From NCBI RefSeq assembly GCF_015706575.1, contig NW_024037064.1, positions 3,533,427 to 3,597,426 of the forward strand: a DNA stretch of 64,000 bases, given 5' to 3'. Below the pieces are notes generated by a model. That model searched no databases. It worked only from the letters and a program-made list of their open reading frames with translations, and had not been told where the DNA came from. Each line of letters opens with the position of its first letter. The first letter of the stretch is position 1. The position numbers and the translations under genes are program-made. Positions 56,401 to 64,000 of this stretch are shown piece by piece. This DNA is from Patiria miniata. Taxonomy: Eukaryota; Echinodermata; Asteroidea; Valvatida; Asterinidae.

Positions 56401-59400
56401 CTGGTCTCACGCCCCCGTTTTGCATAAATTATCATATATTACATAGATTCAGAAATAGTGCAATCCCGTACTTAATCCGATTAATTAATTCCATGACTTA
56501 ATTTGTGCATTGGTAAAAGGTAACTTTTGACAGCAGCTCACCTACATTGTATGTTTTGAGATTTGTATTCATTGTACATTGTGTCTGACACATCCTCATC
56601 CCAATATCCCAAATTTATATTCTAAACATTACTGTGGATTCCCATTCCCTTCCTGAATAATGTAGCCTTTCCCTTCCCACCATGTCGATGTCCTTTTCCC
56701 CTACCACTCACCCTATTTCTTACTGCATTTTAATGTGTTAAACATGTAATTGTTGATTTGCTATTTTATCAGTTTTAGGGTCCTTAAATTTTAGTTTCAT
56801 CATTTCTTAATAATATAATTGTAATGATTACTTTTTAGTATTTTTAAATTGATGCATTCTTTATATATATTGTTACAGCTTCACACAATTCCGCTACAGG
56901 TGGCGAGAAAGCTGATTTAATAAACCATTTATCTATCTATCTATCTATCTATTCATATAAGTAAGAAGGTCTAATTAGGACTCTCTAAATACAAAGCATC
57001 AGCAGTATTGCGCACGCGTAAGTGAAGATTGTGAACGTTTAACCAATACAATTATATAATGGACCAGATTTCACAGGAGTCCAAATTTCAAGTGACACCG
57101 AAAAAGTAATTAAAACCAGTCAGCCGGTGTTTAACAACCGTTTAAATGAGTGACAACCAGGCTGGACTCGAACCCACAACCTGCAGAATTACCTGCAGAC
57201 CACGAACTCAATGCTCCAGACCACGTGGCCACGGCACTTCACTAAAGCACGGAGTCCTAACAGAGTCCTCACCTTCTACTGTTTTGACAGCCACATGGGT
57301 GATAAGGCCTCGCTGCTCGATGCCCACGGCTCTTGCAAGTAGCACCTTCCCGAAGGTGCCCTGGGTCAGTTCTCGCAGGAAGGTCAGCTGATCTCGCGAG
57401 ATAGCTGCGCGGCAGTCCGGGATGTCAGCATAGGTAGACTCAATCGGATCACTTACGACTGCGCGAATGGGTTGCATAGGGATCCCTGAAAATAAGCATT
57501 TCATACGAGAAGCCTTCAAAAGCACTCCTTGATATACATGTACATGTATATCCATGTACATGTATATCCAAATATATAAGTCAGGTTGAGGCTGAAATCC
57601 CTTTACATGTAACTCAAATACAGCGTGAGTAATCGAGTGATCCAGTAATTTACCAAGGCCCTCACTCTATGTCTTTTCATTTTGGGCCGTACTCCACCGT
57701 TCTGTATAGTTAAACTGCACTTGTAACAGCGCGTATATCTGTTAAGGAGAATACACAAGAAAGTGTGGATTCGTAAGTGAATTCGTAAATTAAGGATCCA
57801 CACTTGCGAGTGTATTCTTCGACCTAAACCATTGCGTCAAAAGAAGTATTGGCATTAACAGTGAGTGGAGATGATGAAAAGACTTCGGAAAAAATGTTGC
57901 AACCTGACGCGACTTCCGCGATTGTGTACAAAGTAAATGGAGAGTCAAGAAAATTTTCCAAGTATTTCCTAACAAATTGGAAATATTTCTCAGTCCCAGA
58001 TTCATGTCTTATCATCATTTTTGCAGTGAATGACCTTCATTGAGATGATATATGAAGAAAAAAAGTAGCGTCAGGTTGCAACATTTTTCCTGGCTCCTTC
58101 CGCCGCGTCGACATTATGGATAGTTCAGACGATGATTTCTTTCTGACTCGAAGTAGGCTTTGCGGTGACGGCAGTGAATGACAGTGAAGATGCATTGGTA
58201 ATTTCGGAAGGAAATGTTCCCGTATACGGTCCTACTAATGCTTACTATGGAGAACAATTGTCCAACGTGTTCAAAGTGTGGATTCGTAATTCCGAATCCA
58301 CACTTTACTAAAGATTCTTCGCTCCGAATCCACACTTTTAACAATAGTGTGACGTCATAGCAATGGTTTAAAGGAACGAAACTTTATCAGTTACACACTG
58401 CGAACATTTTACTCTACGTTTTTCTTTGCCCAGAAATCGCACAAGAACCTGAAAACGACTCAGAAAAGGGAAAGCCTTATAATCATTTGCAAAGGGTATT
58501 ATTTTTCATCACAAAAAAATCCAACACGGATGTGTTACATATTTCATTCAAGTTACGCTTAATATATATCACCAGATTTACTACTGCAGGCAGAAATTCT
58601 AAAATGAACAAGTTACCCTCATGTCGTTTTGTTTGGATGTTTTTATATATAAAATGTATATCTTATTTTACCTACCCATGTTTTCGTGGCATCCTGTACC
58701 TGCAACGAACCGGACCTGACCTCCGGTCCCAGCTCTGCTGCAAATAAGCAATTAAGAAAGGAGTTTAATATTTTCAAGAATGACGGTAAGGTAAAGCTTC
58801 GCCCTACAGAATCTTAACTAAAGCTCGTATGACGGTACACTGGGAATAAAGCTTGAAAGTTTTCCAGTATTATATTGAAGCATATGGACGCTGTAAAAAC
58901 ATATGTTATTTAGAGTACTAACTCTCCGGAATACACGGATATTTTTACGTTACATCATACGTGGTATATCAATTGTTTGTTTTTTTGTTTACATGTTGAC
59001 AATATTTGAAACTTTGAATTGAGGTTACGTTGCTTAATTATGTTAATAAACGTAGTAATTTTACAGGTCATTAAAAATAACCTTGTTACAACCATGCCAA
59101 TTTTATTGTTCGTTCTCTTCTGTAACCAATATCAAGGTAAACGCTTGATGAAACGTGGGCTTTGCTAAGAAATTTCAACAAATTCTCAACACTGTTTCGT
59201 TTCTAACCAATCACATATGTACTTACCGTTGAGAAACAACTTGTTGTCCTGTGAAGAAAGTAAAAGTGTTGAAATGGTTTTAACGACAACAAGATACAAT
59301 GCAATGGGCAGATCCTATGTAAAGTACACACCCATGTTTGTTTTACATACCTAGTGTGGACATTCCTTTGTTTTCGTGAAGTAAACAAAAACCAGTGATA

Positions 59401-62400
59401 AAAAATCATTTTTCTCAAACTGTGAAAACTCTTCTAACCCATTTTTCCCCCTATGATTCCCTTTAGTGTTTCTCTTCACTTTGCCACACAGTGAATGTAA
59501 TGCTTGTCCAACAGTGTTTACCTACTATTATGATTAACTTTAGGTCAGGTTGGATTTAGTACAAAAAAAAACTACCATTGAACATAATTTTAATTTGAGA
59601 ATTATCTCAATGGATCTTAGGGAAATATTAGAAATTTCTGAGGATAACTAAATATGAGACATGTATTGTGACTTTGGTTTCAGATCTTTAGAGAAAATGT
59701 AAAGATCTGTGAATTGTCGCCTCTTCTCTCATCAGAAAAGGGATTTTTTATCGGGGCATATAAAGTTTGAGTTCTCAAGAAAGTTACTCCGTGTGTATTA
59801 CATGGTATACAACTGATCTGAACATTTTTGGAGGAGGCATAAAATGACTAATTAACCATCATCTTATAGTTTCAAAAATGATAGCTCTTACCCTTCTTTT
59901 GTTTACGGTAGAAGCAGCCGACCGTATGTATCGCGATGCTGATGAACAAAAGTATCCCCAGTACACTGATGGCAGTTAAAAACGGCCAGCTTGTCAGTAT
60001 GCCGACGACTGAGGGAGCAACAGGTGCTAATAAAAGATTCAATATATCAGTTTTAATGTACTTCTACCGTAAACGAAAGTGTGCGACGTCATATTTAAGG
60101 CAATTCCTGATTTGGCCAGTATGAAAAGGGCGTAATCTTTTGGCCAACATTTGGCCAAAAAAAGGGAAATAATTATATGCAAACATGTAAACGCACAAAT
60201 CCAAAAAAGTAGACATTAGACATAATGACGACACGCTTTACTACATGTACACTTTCTTATCCACCTTATGCGCAGCAGCCATCTTAGGGGGCAATGCTTT
60301 GTTTTGCTTAGATACTCATGAGTGAACTTTTTCGTAAATGCATTGCTACTGAGTTAAATCAACAAAAGTTGGCCTCTAAGATGGCCCCTGCGCCATGGGC
60401 GTTGCGAGAGGGGCAGGGGCGCTTCCCCCCCCCCGGAAAATGGGGGGGGGGGGAAGAGAGGGGGGGAATGGAAAAAGAGGTGCGAAGCCATATTGCTGTT
60501 TATGTGATGGGGGGGTAGGGCAAATGCTCCCCTGCTCACGCTCGGAAATATTATAAATTGAGAAAAAGTTAAGACATTTTGGGGAACAATTCGCTTTGCC
60601 CCCCGCCCCCCGGAAAAAAATCCTGGCGATGCCCATGCCCTACGCATAAGGTTTATAGGAGCCAGGTGGCTTTCCTTTAAACATGGCTTCCCTGAAGAAT
60701 ATCAAAGTGTGGCGTCATTTCGTTGGAGTGCGTATTGACAAGACAAATATTGTTTTTACGAGACTTACAAAGGGTCTTTCCGACTGTTGTCAAAACTTCA
60801 CTCGCACCATAGGCGTTCTCAGCGTAAACCTCGACCTCGTACTCGGTGTCGGGCCGCAGACCGTACACTGTGTACTCGCTGACATGGTAGAGTCTTCCGC
60901 TTTGCGTGCTGGGGCTGAAGTCAGTGGTGGTTTCCAGCTCGCGATGGTTGACACGGTACCACTGCGGTTCGTCTCCGGCGCTCCTTGGAGTCCAGGTGAC
61001 CGTGAGCGACTCAGACGATAGTTTCCCAGTACGAATCAAGACGGCCCCCGGAGGATGGGGCTTATCTGTCACGAAATTTCAACATAAAACGTAACAATCA
61101 ATTTACGCTACTATGCACATTTACTATCATATGCATATGGATGGCGAGTAATCAAATAGTGGAGCGGCATAGCCCCAATATTCCAAGAATTGTGCAATTT
61201 GTGATAAGAGAGTGAAGCTTTCATCTTCATGCGCGGAAGAAATTTTCACATATGGCGGTATTTCATATCTGACCTCTGTTAACCTTTAAGGTCAATGACC
61301 TCAACGTAATCTGTTTATACCTAATATTCTTGAAAACACCACTTCCATATGACCTTAGGATGCATACAATGAAAATGATGACCAAATACGAGAAAATTAC
61401 ATATAAGACCTCTGGTGACCTTCAAGTGGTAAATGAACTTTGTTTTTCCAATATTAGATATTTGCAAGATGTACTATTTAAGACCCCACTTTTTTATGAC
61501 CCATGTATAGCACTTTGGTATTCTTGGCATGGTGTGAATTTTCAGATGTGTGGACATTTCATATCTGTCTTCTGGTGTTTTTGCGATGTCAATGAACTTC
61601 GTTCAATGGTGAAAAAGAAGCAGGTCATGAATTTTCAGAGCCCAAAGACAATCTTGTCATGACCTCTGATCTCCTTTCCCTTTTTAAGGGCAGACGCAAC
61701 AGAATATAAGAGGTATATTGGGCAAGCATGACACTCTAACAATGACCAAAGGTTAAAAATGTGGTTACCCAAGTCACATCAACAGAGTGTAATTAGTACA
61801 AATGAGTGAACAGTGCTTTACATTTGTAAATATTTCATTGCAAAAACTCCCATAGACTTCTATTCCAGTCGCATCATGTTGCGTCTGCCAATAAAAAAAG
61901 GAAATGGAGGTCAGAGGTCACATCAACATTTGGTCTTAATTCACAACCAGACTGCAGAATAATAGGGAATAAATAAGAAAAATAGCAAAAATTAGATGAC
62001 AGAGTTCATTGACCTCTCGTACGGTATCTGACGTCAGATATGATATCCCCACATCTGAAAATTCTTTTCATAGCAAAAAGAGGCCAACTTTTAGAGTTGG
62101 GTCATGAAAAGTGGCATTTACAAGAGTAGATGACGTCGACTTGGTTGCTAGGACAGTAAAGTTGATGAATAATTGTTATATATAGATAGAGTATGCAAAC
62201 GTCACTGACCGCTCAAAGGTTACCAAAAATCAAGTATAAAATGGCTCCATATCTGAAAAAAAAAATGTTTCATGGCATGATTAATGCAATGGCGAGGTTT
62301 CATGTTTTTTTCAAAAATCAATTCTTGAAACAATGCCGCTCCACTACCAGGCGTTCTTTGATTGCTCAATAATACAAGCTCTTACAACGCACGATGACGT

Positions 62401-62670
62401 CGACTTGGTTGGAATAAACCACGGGTGGTACACCGTTGTCTCCGCTGCACCTGTACGTCCCAGCCTGCTCCCTGCTGATGTTGCCTAGCGTCAGCAAGCT
62501 AGTTCCATCGCGGTAGAAGGAGGGTAAGGAGTCAGGAGACCCGACCTTCTCCCACGCGATGAAGTTTGTGGGTTTGGGATTGGCGTCTGCACCGCATGAC
62601 AGAATGACGTCATCTCCCTCGTTAATTTGTCCTCCAGGGTAGACTTGTACGAGTGTGAACTCCGGCCGAT
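50411..62670 (-). CDS. Gene 2: Ig-FN3 receptor tyrosine kinase, convergent paralogue of gene 1
   Basis: Thirteen exons on the minus strand join in one frame to 606 residues and a TAA at 50411-50413. The order is Ig, FN3, TM, 22-nt microexon, linker, kinase, short tail. The kinase exons after the glycine-loop exon are 111, 185, 123, 112, 97, 100 and 81 nt; gene 1 has 111, 188, 123, 112, 97, 100 and 78. Phases are the same, so the genes are duplicates. The catalytic Lys (VAVK), helix-C Glu (LIRELNAMK), catalytic Asp and DFG are present. The glycine loop reads TQGTFG instead of GxGxxG, HRD is HKD, and DFGLAR is DFGFAS. It may be a weak or specialised kinase. The first exon seen is phase 1, so more exons lie to the right of the window. 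Confidence 0.9.
50956..51055 (-). CDS. Gene 2 exon: kinase end
   Basis: A 100-nt exon, phase 2 to 0: [21 protein letters not shown] holds the CW and the subdomain XI Arg. It ends LLEKAN before GTGAGT. Confidence 0.92.
51060..52210. other. Gene 2 intron, no feature seen
   Basis: Intron between the helix-G exon and the RPTF exon of gene 2. Unique-looking AT-rich DNA. Confidence 0.6.
52216..52312 (-). CDS. Gene 2 exon: kinase C-lobe helix G
   Basis: A 97-nt exon, phase 1 to 2: [26 protein letters not shown]. Same length and phases as in gene 1. Confidence 0.9.
52588..52908. mobile_element. Poly-G MITE, second subfamily, in gene 2 intron
   Basis: 321 bp with perfect 15-bp inverted ends CAAGGGCGGATCCAG, 8-bp flanks CCGAGCTT (52580) and CCTAGCTT (52909) with one mismatch, and an interior of G and C runs. 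It fits hAT-like transposition. Long frames crossing it are not genes. Confidence 0.8.
52987..53098 (-). CDS. Gene 2 exon: P+1 loop and helix F
   Basis: A 112-nt exon, phase 0 to 1: [19 protein letters not shown] then [16 protein letters not shown], nearly identical to the gene 1 exon. Acceptor gttcag, donor gtatga (non-consensus after GT). Confidence 0.93.
53822..53944 (-). CDS. Gene 2 exon: catalytic loop (HKD) and DFG
   Basis: A 123-nt exon, phase 0-0, encoding [13 protein letters not shown] and SDFGFASDV. The catalytic Asp and metal-binding Asn are kept, but the HRD Arg is Lys and the Arg after DFGxA is Ser. One activation-loop Tyr (TYQRKS) aligns with that of gene 1. Confidence 0.92.
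54347..54531 (-). CDS. Gene 2 exon: kinase hinge, insert and helix E
   Basis: A 185-nt exon, phase 1 to 0: [18 protein letters not shown] is the hinge, and [13 protein letters not shown] precedes the catalytic loop. It is one codon shorter than in gene 1. The open frame runs past the donor into the intron. Confidence 0.92.
55293..55507. mobile_element. piggyBac-like MITE (TTAA target)
   Basis: 215 bp with ends CCCCTTAAGGACGGG and, inverted, CCCATCCTTAAGGGG, flanked by TTAA at 55289 and 55508. TTAA duplication and C-rich ends are characteristic of piggyBac elements. Lies in the intron between the hinge and helix-C exons of gene 2. Confidence 0.8.
55817..55927 (-). CDS. Gene 2 exon: kinase helix C
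   Basis: A 111-nt exon, phase 1-1: [13 protein letters not shown] with the helix-C Glu, then [14 protein letters not shown]. Same length and phase as in gene 1. Confidence 0.92.
56924..56954. repeat. (CTAT)n microsatellite
   Basis: Six to seven CTAT units. Confidence 0.9.
57155..57240 (-). other. tRNA-like SINE head fragment
   Basis: On the minus strand GTGGCCACGTGGTCTGGAGC (A-box region) and GTGGGTTCGAGTCC (B box) are spaced as in a tRNA-derived SINE. No complete cloverleaf. It lies just downstream of the glycine-loop exon of gene 2, in the same orientation. Confidence 0.65.
57273..57485 (-). CDS. Gene 2 exon: glycine loop and catalytic Lys
   Basis: A 213-nt exon, phase 1-1. [10 protein letters not shown] matches gene 1 IPLEPIASAVV. 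The loop reads LTQGTFGKV, with the first Gly replaced by Thr; HVAVKTVEG contains the Lys. A tRNA-like SINE fragment lies about 35 bp beyond the donor. Confidence 0.92.
57760..58340. mobile_element. Element framed by AAGTGTGGATTCG inverted repeats
   Basis: AAGTGTGGATTCGTAA at about 57761 is matched by CGAATCCACACTTT at about 58325. A further inverted pair at 58268-58305 gives a small hairpin. Non-coding, in a gene 2 intron. Confidence 0.6.
58676..58737 (-). CDS. Gene 2 exon: juxtamembrane linker
   Basis: A 62-nt exon, phase 2 to 1, between tttgcag and GTAGG, encoding [19 protein letters not shown]. It is unlike gene 1 in sequence but needed to keep the frame between the microexon and the kinase. 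A duplicated CAG at the acceptor could shift the start by three bases. Confidence 0.65.
59227..59248 (-). CDS. Gene 2 microexon (22 nt)
   Basis: A 22-nt exon between ttcacag and GTAAGT, phase 1 to 2, encoding QQVVSQ with split codons at both ends. It matches NDVVSQ at the start of the gene 1 linker exon, and the frame closes exactly to the next exon, which is why I accept so small an exon. Confidence 0.75.
59892..60026 (-). CDS. Gene 2 exon: transmembrane segment
   Basis: A 135-nt exon, phase 1-1, with a hydrophobic helix of about 25 residues ([19 protein letters not shown]) stopped by CFYRKQKK on the cytosolic side. Confidence 0.9.
60394..60637. mobile_element. Poly-G MITE, hAT-like, copy 2
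   Basis: 244 bp, ends CATGGGCGTTGCG and CGATGCCCATG, same family as 18303-18574. 8-bp flanks CCCTGCGC and CCCTACGC differ by one base. In the TM-FN3 intron of gene 2. Confidence 0.82.
60769..61065 (-). CDS. Gene 2 exon: fibronectin type III domain
   Basis: A 99-residue FN3 domain, phase 1-1: [21 protein letters not shown] with the conserved Trp, [20 protein letters not shown] with the conserved Tyr and Leu. No FN3 domain is seen in gene 1. Confidence 0.93.
61230..62300. repeat. GACCTCT dispersed repeat in the FN3-Ig intron
   Basis: Several degenerate units with GACCTCT, GGTGACCTTCAAG, ATGAACTT and CCCCACATCTG. About 61985-62160 is nearly repeated at 63700-63870. Confidence 0.8.
62386..62670 (-). 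CDS. Gene 2 exon: Ig domain
   Basis: A 95-residue I-set type Ig domain, phase 1-1: [11 protein letters not shown], then AWEKV for the core Trp, and [10 protein letters not shown] for the second cysteine. One sequon (NIS) precedes REQAG. It is only distantly similar to the A and B domains of gene 1. Confidence 0.92.
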
Positions 62671-64000
62671 CTGTGGATATATTAAGAGGTCGGATAGGAA
62701 ATGTATCAAATTTTGGCATTTTTACGTAAAAAAACTACAAGTATTTCCAGCTGCCGAGAATAATGAAAGGATTATCATTATTGTCGTCCATCCTGAGATT
62801 GCACTGCAGAAAACTGATCGCTTGACCACGCTGACCAAGTTGGTTATTAGGATTAATTATTTTTTCCTGCAAGAATACACACACCACACACATACATCTT
62901 CGTAAACACCGGCAATGATCCTCAGTCCTTTGTTTATCAACAGCTCTAATTGGTTTTGTACACGAATTTCAATCGTGGACGTTAGGTCAATCATGGACAT
63001 ATTGCTTGTGCCCTAACACTTTTGTCCTAGCTCCACGATTGCTCACCCAGCCACACTGCCATACATGCGCACATACAGCCACACTGTCGTCTTATCCCAT
63101 ACTTTATTTACGGACCTCCTGCTCTTTCTTAACACGTCTCGAAAGGGTTGTTCACAAACACCTCATCTCACGAGGACTTGGCTCAATTCCTCGGGGTTAT
63201 TGTAATCCCACACACCCAATTTTCCCAAGTCCTCAGTCGTAAAAAAAACCACCAATATCTCACATACATATACTTGGGGAAGACCTTTGTTTCCCTTCTT
63301 TTGTTTTCCTTTGTTTTTATTGAAAACTCAAACTCCATAGAATATGGGTTTCTAAAAACTGATGTCATTGTTGTATTATGTTTTATGTCCCATTAGGAAC
63401 CATGTGAATGTACGAGGTTTACGGTTAGGAGCGCATGTACGCACAAGGATTACACCACAGGATAAAGCAGTGGCGACAGCCTTGTTAGCGAATACTTACA
63501 CTGAACGTTTACTGGACCAAAGTATCCAACTTCGGTTGGGCAGTTCCACGAAGGTTTTTGTGCAGAGCAGGTTATGTTGTTTTCATTGTCTTGGGTCTGA
63601 ATTCACAACCTGACTGTACAATAATAGGTGCAATACCTTTCGTTTGCACTATTGAGGGTCGCGAGAAAATGGCGTTTTGGCGAATAAATAAGAAAATAGC
63701 GAAAATTAGGTATACAAAGTTTATTGACCTCTCGTACGGTATCCGACGTCAGATATGATATCCCCACATCTGGAAATTCTTTTCATAACACAAAGGCCCA
63801 ACGTTTATATTTGGGTCATGAAAAAAGTGGCATTTACAACAGTAGATGACGTCGACTTGGTTGCTAGGAAAGTAAGTTGAAGAATAATTGTTGTAAATAG
63901 AGTATGCAAATGTCACTGACCTCTCAAAGGTAACCAGATATCAAATATGAAATGCTTCCATATCTGAAAAAAATATTCCCTGGTATGATTAATGCAATGG
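62671..64000. other. Gene 2 5' intron, partly repeat-filled, runs off the window
   Basis: No further Ig exon is visible. From about 63660 the GACCTCT repeat resumes. Confidence 0.6.

Noticed and set aside
57155-57240. Functional tRNA gene on the minus strand
   Set aside because: Acceptor stem does not pair; better explained as a SINE head.

Overview
The window is eukaryotic DNA: AT-rich, with small exons bounded by GT/AG introns, tRNA-derived SINEs, LINEs and many short inverted-repeat elements. The repeat mix (a 2A-bearing LINE, a Polinton remnant, hAT- and piggyBac-like MITEs) and the Ig/FN3 receptor tyrosine kinases suggest a marine invertebrate, probably a deuterostome such as an echinoderm, hemichordate or cephalochordate. 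The species cannot be fixed from the sequence alone.

Two host genes are readable, and they are paralogues pointing towards each other. Gene 1 (+ strand, 10505-28376) is the membrane-distal to C-terminal part of a receptor tyrosine kinase. It has seven Ig-like exons (types A and B, mostly alternating), a transmembrane exon, two juxtamembrane exons, seven further kinase exons and a short tail. I traced 17 exons that join in one frame to 1064 residues plus a stop; the 5' end (signal peptide, any further domains) is not visible. Gene 2 (- strand, 62670-50411) has an Ig exon, an FN3 exon, a transmembrane exon, a 22-nt microexon and the same kinase exon plan: 13 exons, 606 residues plus stop, with the 5' end beyond the right edge. 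Five consecutive kinase exons have identical lengths in the two genes, so the pair comes from a gene duplication. Gene 1 has textbook kinase motifs; gene 2 departs from consensus in the glycine loop, the HRD motif and the DFG+3 region.

Layout: 1-10.5 kb has no host exon I can find. It holds a truncated Tc1/mariner-type transposase, an array of CATTCAA-like motifs and a 4.5-kb imperfect palindrome carrying a nested MITE. 10.5-28.4 kb is gene 1, whose ectodomain introns hold repeated cassettes, a minisatellite and several datable insertions. 28.4-50.4 kb between the genes holds a nearly full-length CR1/L2-like LINE (29.7-33.35 kb), a nested satellite (33.9-37.3 kb), a decayed Polinton remnant (about 38.4-42.9 kb), LINE-derived fragments and quiet AT-rich DNA. 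50.4-64 kb is gene 2 with MITE- and SINE-rich introns.

The two kinases are presumably cell-surface receptors signalling through phosphotyrosine. Gene 1 has a juxtamembrane YGNV (Grb2-type) and a C-terminal YITM (PI3K p85-type) motif; gene 2 lacks the YxxM. The most unusual biology is gene 1's ectodomain: every Ig exon is phase 1-1 and the exon cassette with its introns has been duplicated repeatedly, so domain number can change by duplication, loss or exon skipping without breaking the frame.
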